Source of the DNA: Brucella tritici
GTDB lineage: Bacteria > Pseudomonadota > Alphaproteobacteria > Rhizobiales > Rhizobiaceae
Reading direction: 5' to 3'
Length of the DNA: 64,000 nucleotides
Assembly: GCF_008932295.1 (NCBI RefSeq)
Contig: NZ_WBWA01000003.1
Coordinates: 1-64,000, forward strand
The notes below the pieces were generated by a model. That model worked only from the letters and a program-made list of their open reading frames with translations. It had not been told where the DNA came from and did not search any database. Shown piece by piece: positions 39,881-48,607 of the stretch (position 1 is the stretch's first letter; every line of letters begins with the position of its first letter). The translations under genes and the position numbers were made by a program.

Positions 39881-40108
39881 ATGAAATTGAAAGCTGCGCT
39901 GTTGTTACTCGCGCTGGCATTTGCTTTTGCTGGAGGTGCAGCACTGGCCAATCCTCTGATATCGCCCATCAGTTCATCGGGGCAATCAGAGCAATGTCAG
40001 AAACTGGCAGAAACAATTTGCAAGGAGTGGAAACATTACAAGCAGAAATACGAATACTGCCTGAAAACGACTTACGGCAATTGCATGCACCAGATTCCTC
40101 CGCATTAA
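39881..40108 (+). CDS. Small secreted protein with four cysteines
   Basis: 75 residues. A clear signal peptide (MKLKAALLLLALAFAFAGGAALA, cleavage likely after ALA) leaves a mature part of about 52 residues. It carries four Cys (QCQKL, ETICKEW, YEYCLKT, GNCMHQ) that could form two disulfides in the periplasm. I do not recognise the family. A weak ribosome site (AGAGGTA) lies upstream. It is followed by a 12-bp hairpin at 40121-40150. Confidence 0.65.
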   Translation: MKLKAALLLLALAFAFAGGAALANPLISPISSSGQSEQCQKLAETICKEWKHYKQKYEYCLKTTYGNCMHQIPPH

Positions 40109-40120
40109 TATTATGCGGAA

Positions 40121-40150
40121 ATGCGATACCGGTGATGGCCGGTATCGCAT
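40121..40150. terminator. Strong hairpin between convergent genes
   Basis: ATGCGATACCGGtgatggCCGGTATCGCAT, a perfect 12-bp stem between stops at 40108 and 40157. There is no T tract on either side, so termination would have to be unusual or the hairpin protects RNA ends. Confidence 0.55.
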
Positions 40151-40156
40151 CAAACC

Positions 40157-40402
40157 TTAGTGCAGCATCACCGTGCGCAGTTCGTGGTCTTGTGCACCCT
40201 GTAGCGCGGTGGCGCGAACGTCGGAGAGCACAATTGGCTCACCGCTGGCGCCAAAGAGCGCCCAAAGTTCCAGGCCCGGCTCGATCGGTGGGAGGGCAGG
40301 GAAGCTGCGGGCAAGGTCATCTGAACGGATCTTGCGCACATAGGCAACTTCACCTTCGCCGAGATGGGCGAATTCGTTTTCGGTGAATATATGTCTGTCC
40401 AT
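40157..40402 (-). CDS. DUF1150 family protein
   Basis: 81-residue protein of the alphaproteobacterial DUF1150 family, commonly found beside small heat shock genes, with unknown function. The middle reads FAHLGEGEVAYVRKIRSDDL and the end PGLELWALFGASGEPIVLSD. ATG 40402 (MDRHIFTE) has GGAGG 8 bases upstream, while the upstream ATG at 40417 has none. It lies 103 bases after hsp20 and is likely cotranscribed from its heat-shock promoter. Confidence 0.85.
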   Translation of the reverse strand: MDRHIFTENEFAHLGEGEVAYVRKIRSDDLARSFPALPPIEPGLELWALFGASGEPIVLSDVRATALQGAQDHELRTVMLH

Positions 40403-40505
40403 GGTCTTAGCCTCCATTTCGTCGGCATGTCATTTGCGACCATGCCGCATCAGAGCTTCACATTTTCAATATAGCGGTATTGTGCTGAACAAAAACTGAA
40501 CAAGT

Positions 40506-40928
40506 TCAGTCTTTCACCGCTATGTTGATTCGTTTAACCAGCCGTTCGGGTTCAGGGCGGTCGAGATCGATGGCCAAAAGACCGTTTTTCAGGTCGCAAC
40601 CGAGAACCCGCATGCCGTCTGCCAGAACGAAAACACGCTGGAACTGTCGGGCAGCTATGCCTCGATGCAGAAACTCGCGTTCAGTATCGTCGGTCTGGCG
40701 TCCGCGGATGACGAGCTGATTGTCTTCCGTCATGACTTCGAGGTCTTCGCTGGCAAAGCCGGCTACCGCTAAAGTAATGCGCAGGCGTTCGGAGCCCGTC
40801 TCGCCGCGCAGGCGTTCAATATTGTAGGGCGGATAACCGTCGCCGGATTTTGCGATCCGTTCCAGCGTCTTTTCCATCGTGTCGAATCCGAGCAGCAGAG
40901 GGCTCGAAAACGGTGTCATTCTTGTCAT
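40506..40928 (-). CDS. ibpA: Small heat shock protein, Hsp20/IbpA family
   Basis: 140-residue ATP-independent holdase. The alpha-crystallin domain runs from YPPYNIERL to AIDL (LRITLAVAGFASEDLEVMTEDNQLVIRG in the middle), with a short C-terminal tail lacking a clear IxI. ATG 40928 is preceded by AAGGA. The leader carries a ROSE-like hairpin and the promoter matches the heat-shock sigma RpoH, so control is at two levels. Confidence 0.93.
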   Translation of the reverse strand: MTRMTPFSSPLLLGFDTMEKTLERIAKSGDGYPPYNIERLRGETGSERLRITLAVAGFASEDLEVMTEDNQLVIRGRQTDDTEREFLHRGIAARQFQRVFVLADGMRVLGCDLKNGLLAIDLDRPEPERLVKRINIAVKD

Positions 40929-40933
40929 TGCAT

Positions 40934-40988
40934 CAGTCCTTGATGAGAAGCGACCGTTATGAAGAGAACCCTTACGGCGTATCTCTTC
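40934..40988 (-). ncRNA. ROSE-like RNA thermometer in the hsp20 leader
   Basis: On the minus strand CGG-UCGCU-(8-base loop)-AGGA-CUG (40956-40934) pairs the anti-Shine-Dalgarno UYGCU motif with the AAGGA ribosome site. The bulged G is the diagnostic ROSE feature. A second stem GAAGAG...CTCTTC (40961-40988) lies upstream. ROSE elements of rhizobial small heat shock genes melt on warming. Fold found by eye. Confidence 0.65.
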
Positions 40989-40996
40989 GCTAACTG

Positions 40997-41025
40997 ATAT
41001 GGCTTGTGAAAAGCCTGACTTCAAG
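40997..41025 (-). promoter_or_regulatory. RpoH (sigma-32) promoter of hsp20
   Basis: CTTGAA, 17 bases, then CCATAT on the minus strand, a close match to the alphaproteobacterial RpoH consensus. It puts the start of transcription near 40990, just before the thermometer structure. Confidence 0.75.
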
Positions 41026-41099
41026 GGCCAATCCGGATTCCTTCGCTTCAACGTAAAGCGAAGCAGAGGTTCAGGATACCCGGCAATATTGGAGTGTTG

Positions 41100-41597
41100 C
41101 TATCGGCGTGCTTCTGAAAGCGCTGCACCGAAAGCGGTTGCGAAACTTTCGCGATCATCCGGGGAGAGGAAGTTTCCGATCACGACACTCGCTTCACGGC
41201 TTTCGACGCTCATGCCGGTAATTCCGATGTCCGGCTTTCGTGCAACCTTGAACCGTGTCCAGAATGGATTGAAACGATGTGCAGTCATCTTGCCGGACGC
41301 TGCATATTTGCGAATATGCAGGGCAGAGCGGGACACGGAGATTTCCTCGCGTGCGCGAGCAGCCCGATAATTCCAGCGAAAAGCCAGATAGATCAACAGA
41401 ACATCGAGGCCGAAAAATCCGAAGATCGGCCAGGCACCGATGGACCAGAAAAGAAGGCTCACGAACATCCAGCAGCCGATCAGGGCAGTCATCAAGATAG
41501 TAAAACCCGTGCGCCCCAGCGAACGATAGGGGGTCAGCAGGGCTTCGAAAATGGGTTTGTCGAACCGGTCAGGTTCCGCGCCGTCTGGATGATGCAT
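41100..41597 (-). CDS. DUF2244 family membrane protein
   Basis: 165-residue protein. Two membrane segments (about 32-52 and 56-72) are followed by a soluble C-terminal domain with FNPFWTRFKV and VVIGNFLSPDDRESFATAF, typical of DUF2244. Function unknown. ATG 41597 is chosen; the TTG upstream at 41648 is unlikely. Divergent from nth. Confidence 0.85.
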   Translation of the reverse strand: MHHPDGAEPDRFDKPIFEALLTPYRSLGRTGFTILMTALIGCWMFVSLLFWSIGAWPIFGFFGLDVLLIYLAFRWNYRAARAREEISVSRSALHIRKYAASGKMTAHRFNPFWTRFKVARKPDIGITGMSVESREASVVIGNFLSPDDRESFATAFGAALSEARR

Positions 41598-41692
41598 AGT
41601 ATTCAGGTCATCTGGCTGCTGTCGGCGGCCCTTAAGGGCCTGCGTCAAGCTGCTGATTGTTTTGTCGATAGGGAAACCATTATAGAGGCGGA

Positions 41693-42442
41693 ATGGAAAA
41701 GGCCAAAATCAAATCGCCTGTGAACGATGCGCCCGCCGCCCGCCCTCAGCGTCGGGTGCGTGGTACGCTTTATACGGCGGATGAAATTCATGAGATATTT
41801 CGACGTTTCTCGATCCAGAGACCGGAGCCGAAGGGTGAGCTTGAGCATGTGAATGCATTTACGCTTCTTGTTGCTGTGGTTCTGTCGGCACAGGCCACCG
41901 ATGCCGGGGTCAACAAGGCGACGCGCGGGCTCTTCGCAATTGCCGATACGCCTCAAAAAATGCTGGCGCTCGGCGAAGAGAAAGTCGGCGACCACATTCG
42001 CACCATCGGGCTTTGGCGGAACAAGGCAAAGAATGTCATTCTTCTGTCCGAAGCCTTGATCCGCGATCACGGTGGAGAAGTGCCGGGGGACCGGGACGAA
42101 CTGGTGAAGCTGCCGGGGGTTGGCCGCAAGACGGCCAATGTGGTGCTGAACATGGCCTTCGGCCAGCCGACTATGGCGGTGGATACACATATTCTGCGCA
42201 TCGGCAATCGGATCGGCCTTGCGCCCGGCAAAACGCCAGAGGCTGTGGAAGCCATCCTCGTCCGGGTTATTCCGGCGGAATACATGCTTCACGCGCATCA
42301 CTGGCTGATCCTGCATGGGCGTTATGTGTGCAAGGCGCGCAAGCCGGAATGCGAGAAATGCGTGATTGCCGACATCTGCAAATATCCGGCGAAAACCTGC
42401 GACATTCCTGCGCCGCTTATCCCCTTGCCGCCGCAGGCGTGA
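41693..42442 (+). CDS. nth: Endonuclease III
   Basis: 249-residue DNA glycosylase/AP lyase that removes oxidised pyrimidines. The helix-hairpin-helix is LPGVGRKTANVV with catalytic Lys146, and catalytic Asp164 lies in AVDTHILRI. The [4Fe-4S] cluster Cys are 213, 220, 223 and 229 (C-x6-C-x2-C-x5-C). The N-terminus is about 35 residues longer than E. coli Nth. Its 3' end overlaps the convergent membrane gene by 26 bases. Confidence 0.95.
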   Translation: MEKAKIKSPVNDAPAARPQRRVRGTLYTADEIHEIFRRFSIQRPEPKGELEHVNAFTLLVAVVLSAQATDAGVNKATRGLFAIADTPQKMLALGEEKVGDHIRTIGLWRNKAKNVILLSEALIRDHGGEVPGDRDELVKLPGVGRKTANVVLNMAFGQPTMAVDTHILRIGNRIGLAPGKTPEAVEAILVRVIPAEYMLHAHHWLILHGRYVCKARKPECEKCVIADICKYPAKTCDIPAPLIPLPPQA

Positions 42443-43145
42443 GCCGGGCCTCGCGCTGTGAGACCGCCTTGTGCAAATGAACCATCATCGTTGCCGCAAA
42501 AAGCGGGGTTAGAAGATTGACGATGGGGATTGCCATGAAGCCCGCAATCAGCAATCCAGCCAGAAAGACCGTCACGCCATAATGTGATCTCAGCGCTTTC
42601 GCCTCGGCCTCAGATCGGTAGCGCATGGCAGCAAACTCGAAGAATTCCCGCCCGAGCAGATAGGCATTGATGACGAAGAAGGCGATCAGATTGACGCCCG
42701 GTATGAAGAGCATAAGCAAGGCGACAATGTTGCCAAGGATGACGATACCGAGAAATTTCAGCGAAACGACAACGGAGCGGGCAATCGGCAAGGACGTGCC
42801 TGGAGGATCGCCCGGATAGTCCTCGCGCTCGACCACTTCAGCCACGTCATCGAGAAACAGGCCAGCCACAAGTGCGGTGACAGGTGCAATCATCAATGCG
42901 AGCACAAGTGCCAGACCAAGACCTGCGACAATAGCGGCGACGATACCAAACCAGCCTGCCCATTCCGGCATGCCGGGCAGTATCTGCTCCATCCACGGCC
43001 AGGCAAAAGTAAAAAAGATTTGACGGACTGCGGCCCAAAGACCGATCAGCAGCAACAGCGTCAAACCGAGGGTCTTCCAGAAAACTGCACGCAATTCCGG
43101 CGTGGTCAGGCGCTTCAGAGCTTTCAGGGCTGCTTCTAAGATCAT
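42417..43145 (-). CDS. EI24/CysZ family membrane protein
   Basis: 242-residue membrane protein with four or more membrane segments and the family's central stretch (PGVNLIAFFVINAYLLGREFFEFAAMRY). E. coli CysZ imports sulfate, but many members of the family are of unknown role, so the substrate stays open. ATG 43145 (MILEAALKAL) begins the conserved part. It overlaps nth tail to tail. Confidence 0.82.
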   Translation of the reverse strand: MILEAALKALKRLTTPELRAVFWKTLGLTLLLLIGLWAAVRQIFFTFAWPWMEQILPGMPEWAGWFGIVAAIVAGLGLALVLALMIAPVTALVAGLFLDDVAEVVEREDYPGDPPGTSLPIARSVVVSLKFLGIVILGNIVALLMLFIPGVNLIAFFVINAYLLGREFFEFAAMRYRSEAEAKALRSHYGVTVFLAGLLIAGFMAIPIVNLLTPLFAATMMVHLHKAVSQREARLTPAAARG

Positions 43146-43302
43146 TTTCGACCCAATTCCAACTGTGGACGAAGATGGAAATAGGTATGCCTCCACCCTC
43201 GCGCAAGCCGCACTACCCACAATGCGGGAGGCTTGCAGGGTAGCCAAAGGGGTTTCAAACCGCTAAACCGGCACCCACATGACTGCCGCATATCCGGCCA
43301 AC

Positions 43303-43349
43303 GCATGTCGCGGAAAAGTGCATAGCGACTTTTCTGATGACGATCTGCT
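43303..43349. repeat. Family A palindromic repeat, GCATGTCGC type
   Basis: GCATGTCGCGGAAAAGTGC...ACTTTTCTGATGACGATCTGC, a diverged copy of the palindromic repeat, in the gap before the PfkB kinase. Confidence 0.5.
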
Positions 43350-43393
43350 TTTGCCGGATAGGAGACGAATCAAAAGGGGAGCTTCTCGCGCTC

Positions 43394-44389
43394 ATGGCCA
43401 CATTCGACGTTCTTTGCATCGGCAACGCCATTGTCGATATTCTTTCGCGCACCGATGACGCTTTTCTGGAAACGAATGGTATCGTCAAAGGCGCGATGAA
43501 CCTGATCGATGCAGAGCGTGCGGAATTGCTCTATAGCCGGATTGCAGGTCCGGCGACGGAAATGTCGGGTGGCAGTGCCGGAAATACCGCAGCAGGTGTG
43601 GCAAGCCTTGGCGGACGCTCAGCCTATTTCGGCAAGGTGGCGACCGACCATCTGGGACGCGTTTTCGCCCACGATATCCGCGCACAGGGCGTTGCATTCG
43701 ACACTCGCCCGCTGGAAAAGGGATCGCCAACCGCCCGCTCCATGATTTTCGTAACGCCGGACGGCGAGCGCTCGATGAATACCTATCTCGGCGCCTGCGT
43801 GGAACTCGGACCTGAAGATGTCGAGACCTCCAAGGTGTCCGATGCGAAGGTGACCTATTTCGAAGGCTATCTGTGGGATCCGCCGCGTGCGAAGGAAGCC
43901 ATCGTCATGGCATCGAAGATCGCGCACGAGAAGAAGCGCCAGATGGCGATGACGCTTTCCGACCCGTTCTGTGTCGACCGGTATCGCGAAGAGTTTCTGG
44001 AACTCATGCGCTCGCGCACTGTCGATATCGTTTTCGCCAATGAGGACGAGGCGAAGTCACTCTATAAGACGCAGTCGCTCGAAACGGCGATTGCCGCTAT
44101 GCGCATGGATTGCGCGCTTTCGATCATCACCCGTTCGGAAAAGGGGGCGGTCGTCGTCACGCCTGACCAGACCTTGACCATCCCTGCCATTGAAATCGAT
44201 GCGCTGGTCGATACGACCGGAGCAGGCGATCTCTACGCAGCCGGTTTCCTCTATGGTTATACGAATGAACGTTCACTGGAAGATTGCGCCCGTTTAGGTT
44301 CGCTGGCAGCGGGGCTTATCATCCAGCAGATGGGGCCACGCCCGCAGCTCAGCCTGCAGGCTGCTGCAAGCCAGGCCGGACTCGTATAA
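43394..44389 (+). CDS. PfkB family sugar/adenosine kinase
   Basis: 331-residue carbohydrate kinase. The N-terminal signature is GGSAGNTAAGVASLGGRSAYFGKV, and the C-terminal signature DTTGAGDLYAAGFLYG has catalytic Asp279. Sequence resembles the rhizobial proteins annotated as adenosine kinase; the substrate is inferred only. ATG 43394 is used (GGGGAG about 12 bases upstream). Convergent with the TRIC-type channel gene, three bases between stops. Confidence 0.88.
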   Translation: MATFDVLCIGNAIVDILSRTDDAFLETNGIVKGAMNLIDAERAELLYSRIAGPATEMSGGSAGNTAAGVASLGGRSAYFGKVATDHLGRVFAHDIRAQGVAFDTRPLEKGSPTARSMIFVTPDGERSMNTYLGACVELGPEDVETSKVSDAKVTYFEGYLWDPPRAKEAIVMASKIAHEKKRQMAMTLSDPFCVDRYREEFLELMRSRTVDIVFANEDEAKSLYKTQSLETAIAAMRMDCALSIITRSEKGAVVVTPDQTLTIPAIEIDALVDTTGAGDLYAAGFLYGYTNERSLEDCARLGSLAAGLIIQQMGPRPQLSLQAAASQAGLV

Positions 44390-44392
44390 GTT

Positions 44393-45049
44393 TTATTCCG
44401 GCCTGATGATCCGGTCGCGCTGAAGTTCTTCTTCCGTGCGTCCGGGACGGCTTTTATAGACGGGCAATGTCCAGCCGAAATAAAGCGCCCCGCCTCGAAT
44501 GACAAACGCGGTTAAAGCCGCTGCAATTGCACATATAGCTGGTTCGATCTGCAGCCACGCAAGCAAGACATAGAGACACGCACCGGCAAGCGAAGCCGTG
44601 ACATAGATTTCACGGCGCATCAGCACAGAAGGCTCGCCTGCCACCATAACACGCAATATGCCGCCCAGAGTGGCTGTGGAAATGCCGGTCACAATGGCGA
44701 CGGATGGTCCGAAACCGAGCGCCAGCCCCTTGGCTGCACCCAACACTGTATAGGCGGCCATACCAATGGCATCAAGCCAGAGAAGGGCGCGGTAGCGCGA
44801 CTCGACCATGTGCGCGGTGAAATAGACAAAGATGGCGGCCAGCGTGCCCGCCAGGAGATAAGTCGGCTCCACAACCCAGAAAACGGGTGCACCGAGGACG
44901 AGGTCGCGGAACGTTCCGCCGCCAATACCGGTGATATTGGCAAGGAACAGAAAACCGATAATGTCGAGCTGGCGGCGCGACGCTGCAAGAGCGCCGGTCG
45001 CAGCGAAAACGAAAACGCCTGCGAAATTCAGAAACTCAGGAATCGTCAC
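44393..45049 (-). CDS. Trimeric intracellular cation channel (TRIC/UPF0126) family protein
   Basis: 218-residue membrane protein made of two repeats of three segments plus one. Each repeat has the family Gly-rich motif (GIGGGTFRD near residue 40, GGILRV near 123). Bacterial members conduct K+ in vitro. The start is GTG 45049, since GGAGGAGA lies about 8 bases upstream; the ATG at 45088 lies before that site. Confidence 0.85.
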   Translation of the reverse strand: MTIPEFLNFAGVFVFAATGALAASRRQLDIIGFLFLANITGIGGGTFRDLVLGAPVFWVVEPTYLLAGTLAAIFVYFTAHMVESRYRALLWLDAIGMAAYTVLGAAKGLALGFGPSVAIVTGISTATLGGILRVMVAGEPSVLMRREIYVTASLAGACLYVLLAWLQIEPAICAIAAALTAFVIRGGALYFGWTLPVYKSRPGRTEEELQRDRIIRPE

Positions 45050-45116
45050 GCTGCAGTCTCCTCCACATATCCAGTGATAACTTTTCACCGGTTCGCGCCA
45101 ATAGCAATATGCACAT

Positions 45117-45220
45117 TAGAGCATAATCCGACCGGAGTGAAACGATGGTCGACAAAATTATGCTTCAAATAGAACAGGTTAGGGCGAATAGCCGATCGAA
45201 TTAGATCGAAACGCGCTCTA
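45117..45220. repeat. 104-bp TAGAGC...GCTCTA element (family B)
   Basis: TAGAGCATAATCCGACCGG at one end and CGCTCTA at the other, exactly 104 bp, closely matching the copy at 63058-63161 (shared GCATAAT.CGACCGGAGTGAA). Lies between the TRIC-type gene and the grpE terminator. Confidence 0.75.
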
Positions 45221-45242
45221 TTGCAAACCGGACCGCAGATAT

Positions 45243-45271
45243 GAAAAGAGCGGCAGACAAAGCCGCCGCTC
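45243..45271 (-). terminator. grpE terminator
   Basis: Minus strand GAGCGGC...GCCGCTC stem followed by TTTTC, 25 bases after the grpE stop. Confidence 0.75.
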
Positions 45272-45296
45272 CAATTTTCACCGGTTATTGCTGAAA

Positions 45297-45989
45297 TCAG
45301 GCGTTGCCGTCGGAAGCCGCACCGCCATTGTCGGCGGTTACCTTCGGGCCACCCTTGGACACACCGACCATCGCCGGGCGCAGAACGCGATCGCCGATGG
45401 CATAACCATCCTGCACGACCTGCACGACGGTGTTGTGCGGCAAATCCGGATTCGGCACTTCGAACATGGCCTGATGGAAATTCGGATCGAACTTCTGGCC
45501 TTCCGGTTCCAGCTTCTTGACGCCGTGACGTTCCAAAGCCTGCAGCATGGCGCGTTCGGTCATTTCGACACCGTCTGCGAGTGACTTCAGGCTGGCATCC
45601 GTCGCCAGGGCATCGGCAGGGATAGCTTCAAGTGCACGGCGCAGATTGTCGGAAACCGACAGCATGTCGCGCGCGAAGTTGGTCACGGCATAGGTGCGTG
45701 CATCCTGCACATCGCGCTGGGTGCGCTTGCGCAGGTTTTCCATCTCGGCAGCAGCGCGCAGGAGCTGGTCCTTCAGCTCGCCATTGTCTGCCTCGAGCAT
45801 CGCGATCCGGTTTGCGGTTTCATCTACGGCTGCCTCAGCTTCATCTTCGGCAGCTTCCGCACGAGCTTCAGCCTTACGCGCTTTCAGAAAATCGTCGGCA
45901 GCTCGGTTCAGCGCCTCACGATCCCGGGGATTGTTGATGTCGCGCTGCTCAAGATCGGGGTTCTGGGATTTGTTTTTTTCGTCAGCCAT
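45297..45989 (-). CDS. grpE: Nucleotide exchange factor GrpE
   Basis: 230-residue DnaK cochaperone. A charged coiled-coil N-terminal half ([24 protein letters not shown]) leads to the C-terminal beta domain ([39 protein letters not shown]). Immediately downstream of hrcA on the same strand, with a probable RpoH promoter in between (46025-46053). Confidence 0.96.
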   Translation of the reverse strand: MADEKNKSQNPDLEQRDINNPRDREALNRAADDFLKARKAEARAEAAEDEAEAAVDETANRIAMLEADNGELKDQLLRAAAEMENLRKRTQRDVQDARTYAVTNFARDMLSVSDNLRRALEAIPADALATDASLKSLADGVEMTERAMLQALERHGVKKLEPEGQKFDPNFHQAMFEVPNPDLPHNTVVQVVQDGYAIGDRVLRPAMVGVSKGGPKVTADNGGAASDGNA

Positions 45990-46024
45990 AATGCTACTTC
46001 CGTCTTGAATATCTTCTGGGGCGG

Positions 46025-46053
46025 ATATCGAGTTTCATGCCAGTAAAATCAAG
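46025..46053 (-). promoter_or_regulatory. Candidate RpoH promoter of grpE
   Basis: CTTGAT, 17 bases, then CGATAT on the minus strand, matching the alphaproteobacterial heat-shock pattern less closely than the hsp20 promoter. Confidence 0.5.
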
Positions 46054-46095
46054 GTCTATTTTCAGGGACTTGGTTTGTCCCGGCAAATCTCACAG

Positions 46096-47166
46096 TTACC
46101 GCAGGAGGCGGGAAACGATCTGGGCGGTGTAGTCCACCATGGGAACGATCCGCGCATAGTTGAGCCGGGTGGGCCCAATGACTCCCAGAGCACCAATAAC
46201 CCTTTGCTCGCTGTCGCGATAGGGGGCGACCACCAGCGATGAGCCGGAAAGGGAGAAAAGCTTGTTCTCCGAACCAATGAAGATGCGGACACCTGATCCG
46301 GCCTCGGCGAGATCGAGAAGCTGGACCATGCCGTCCTTGGTCTCAAGATCATCGAAGAGATGGCGCAGACGCTCGATATCTTCCTGCGCATGGATATTTT
46401 CCAGAAGATTGGCGCGTCCGCGAACGATCAGCCGTGCCGGTTGATCCGTTCCGGCACCGCTCCAGACCGCCAGCCCTTGGGCGACAAGTTCCTGCGATAG
46501 CTGATCGAGTTCCTGCCGCGTTTCTTCCGTCAGCTTCTCCAATTCAGCCTTGGCTTCGGAAAGCGTATGGCCGTGAATATGCGCGTTGAGAAAATTCGAT
46601 GCCTCGACCAGTTGCGAATTACTGATACCGACGGGCAGATTGACGACGCGGTTTTCGACGTCGCCATTTTGCATGACCAGAACGGCGAGAGCGCGGGTCG
46701 GTTCGAGACGAACGAATTCGATGTGCTTGAGCGCGCCTTCTGCCTTGGTGGCAAGCACGAGGCCCGCGCCACGCGATAACCCTGAAAGAACCTGACTTGC
46801 CTCGGTCAGAACGCTTTCAACCGAATTGTTCATTCCGGCGGAACGAACCTGCGCCTCAATGGAGGAGCGTTCCTCCGGTGGCAGGTCACCCACTTCCAGA
46901 AACGCATCGACAAAGAAGCGTAGCCCGATCTGCGTCGGCAGGCGTCCGGCTGAAATATGCGGCGCATAGATGAGGCCCAGATGCTCAAGGTCGCTCATGA
47001 CATTGCGGATCGTGGCAGGTGAAAGCGTATGCGGTAGCAGTCGAGACAGGTTGCGCGAGCCGAGCGGGTCACCATCGTTCAGATAGGTTTCCACAATCAG
47101 CCGGAAAATATCACGCGAACGCTGGTCGAGCGAATTCAGAAGCTGATGTTCAGGCGATTTCATCAT
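46096..47166 (-). CDS. hrcA: Heat-inducible transcription repressor HrcA
   Basis: 356-residue repressor that binds CIRCE operators and controls groESL. The N-terminal winged helix reads [33 protein letters not shown]. The middle and C-terminal part ends [22 protein letters not shown]. Two adjacent ATG codons (47166 and 47163) are possible starts. No CIRCE is visible in its own promoter region. Confidence 0.95.
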   Translation of the reverse strand: MMKSPEHQLLNSLDQRSRDIFRLIVETYLNDGDPLGSRNLSRLLPHTLSPATIRNVMSDLEHLGLIYAPHISAGRLPTQIGLRFFVDAFLEVGDLPPEERSSIEAQVRSAGMNNSVESVLTEASQVLSGLSRGAGLVLATKAEGALKHIEFVRLEPTRALAVLVMQNGDVENRVVNLPVGISNSQLVEASNFLNAHIHGHTLSEAKAELEKLTEETRQELDQLSQELVAQGLAVWSGAGTDQPARLIVRGRANLLENIHAQEDIERLRHLFDDLETKDGMVQLLDLAEAGSGVRIFIGSENKLFSLSGSSLVVAPYRDSEQRVIGALGVIGPTRLNYARIVPMVDYTAQIVSRLLR

Positions 47167-47200
47167 GATAGAGCGGCGAACCTGTTGATTGCTTGTCCTA

Positions 47201-47228
47201 AATATAAGGTTGCGGCGCGAAGCGTCAA
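47201..47228 (-). promoter_or_regulatory. Candidate hrcA promoter
   Basis: TTGACG, 16 bases, TATATT on the minus strand, 35-60 bases before the hrcA start. The -10 area (CTTATAT) also fits the RpoH -10 pattern. Confidence 0.4.
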
Positions 47229-47381
47229 AGGCTTTAGCTCCAGACTGGCATTCCTCTCAACACTTCTCGACATGTCTTTGGGCTGGCGAAGCGCAAAATT
47301 CCTTTCTATTTGCGCCCGGGGAGCCTAAAAAGCCGCACGGAAACTTTGAATCCCCAAGAACTCGATCAAGGAAATTGATAT

Positions 47382-48098
47382 ATGCGTCCATCCAAGCGTG
47401 CTGCCGACGAAATGCGCGCCGTCTCTTTCGAGCGCGGCATCTCCAAACATGCGGAAGGCTCCTGCCTGGTCAAATTTGGCGACACGCATGTTTTGTGCAC
47501 GGCAAGCCTTGAGGAAAAGGTGCCGGGCTGGATGCGCAATACCGGCAAGGGCTGGGTCACGGCGGAATACGGCATGTTGCCGCGTTCGACCGGCGACCGC
47601 ATGCGCCGCGAAGCCGCCACTGGCAAGCAGGGCGGACGCACCCAGGAAATCCAGCGTCTGATCGGACGATCCTTGCGCGCTGTCGTGGACATGCAGGCGC
47701 TGGGCGAAGTACAGATCACGGTGGATTGCGATGTCATTCAGGCCGATGGCGGCACGCGCACCGCAGCCATCACCGGCGGCTGGGTGGCCCTGCATGAATG
47801 CCTGCGCTGGATGGAAGCGCGCCAGATGGTGCGGGTCGAGAAGGTGCTGAAGGACCATGTTGCAGCCATTTCCTGCGGCATCTATGAAGGCGCTCCTGTT
47901 CTCGATCTGGACTATGCGGAAGATTCCGTTGCCCAGACCGACAGCAATTTCGTCATGACCGGCGCTGGCGGCATTGTTGAAATTCAGGGCACTGCCGAAG
48001 GCGCACCTTTCTCGGAAGAAGAGTTCCTGAACCTGATGAAACTGGCGCGCAGCGGTGTCGATCGTCTTGTGTCGTTGCAGAAAATGGCCGTCGCTTAA
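47382..48098 (+). CDS. rph: Ribonuclease PH
   Basis: 238-residue phosphorolytic 3'-5' exoribonuclease that trims tRNA 3' ends. It has [12 protein letters not shown] at the start, [14 protein letters not shown] near residue 125 and [21 protein letters not shown] near 187. CAAGGAAA lies before ATG. Divergent from hrcA, as in many Rhizobiales. Full length, with no frameshift of the E. coli K-12 kind. Confidence 0.96.
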   Translation: MRPSKRAADEMRAVSFERGISKHAEGSCLVKFGDTHVLCTASLEEKVPGWMRNTGKGWVTAEYGMLPRSTGDRMRREAATGKQGGRTQEIQRLIGRSLRAVVDMQALGEVQITVDCDVIQADGGTRTAAITGGWVALHECLRWMEARQMVRVEKVLKDHVAAISCGIYEGAPVLDLDYAEDSVAQTDSNFVMTGAGGIVEIQGTAEGAPFSEEEFLNLMKLARSGVDRLVSLQKMAVA

Positions 48099-48200
48099 GA
48101 GCCTCACTCAAAAAAGCGTATTTGCAGCCGCACAGGACGACTTTTGGAACAGGCTCTGCTAGGACAGTGTCTGCTCCATCTGAATGAGGAGACCTGATCC

Positions 48201-48605
48201 ATGCGCGCTGCACGTATTCTTGAAACGGCACTCTATGTTCGCGACGTCGCCGAGGCGGTAGAATTCTATCGCAACACGATGGGGCTGGAACCGGTGGGCC
48301 AGCTCAGCGCGCGCAATGCTTTCTTCCGTTGTGGTGAGGGCATTTTGCTGCTCTTCAAGGCGGAAGAAACCTTGAAGCCGCCTTTGCCCGGCAATCTGCC
48401 TGTGCCGCCGCATGGCACAACGGGGCCGGGTCATGTATGTTTTGCTGCAAGCCGCGCCGAGATCGAGGGCTGGCGGAAACATCTGGAAAAGCATGGCGTT
48501 GCCATTGAGGCCGATTTCGATTGGCCCAATGGCGCACATTCGATTTATTTCCGCGATCCATCCGGCAATTCGCTGGAGATTGCCGAACCCAAACTATGGA
48601 ATTGA
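48201..48605 (+). CDS. VOC family (glyoxalase-like) protein
   Basis: 134-residue protein of the vicinal oxygen chelate fold. Two betaalphabetabetabeta modules start at [25 protein letters not shown] and [21 protein letters not shown], ending [14 protein letters not shown]. Possible metal ligands include an early His/Glu and Glu in the last motif. Reaction unknown. AATGAGGAG lies upstream. It runs into rdgB with two bases between them. Confidence 0.85.
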   Translation: MRAARILETALYVRDVAEAVEFYRNTMGLEPVGQLSARNAFFRCGEGILLLFKAEETLKPPLPGNLPVPPHGTTGPGHVCFAASRAEIEGWRKHLEKHGVAIEADFDWPNGAHSIYFRDPSGNSLEIAEPKLWN

Positions 48606-48607
48606 AA

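Noticed and set aside
45990..47381. CIRCE element near hrcA and grpE
   Set aside because: Neither gap contains the TTAGCACTC/GAGTGCTAA pair.
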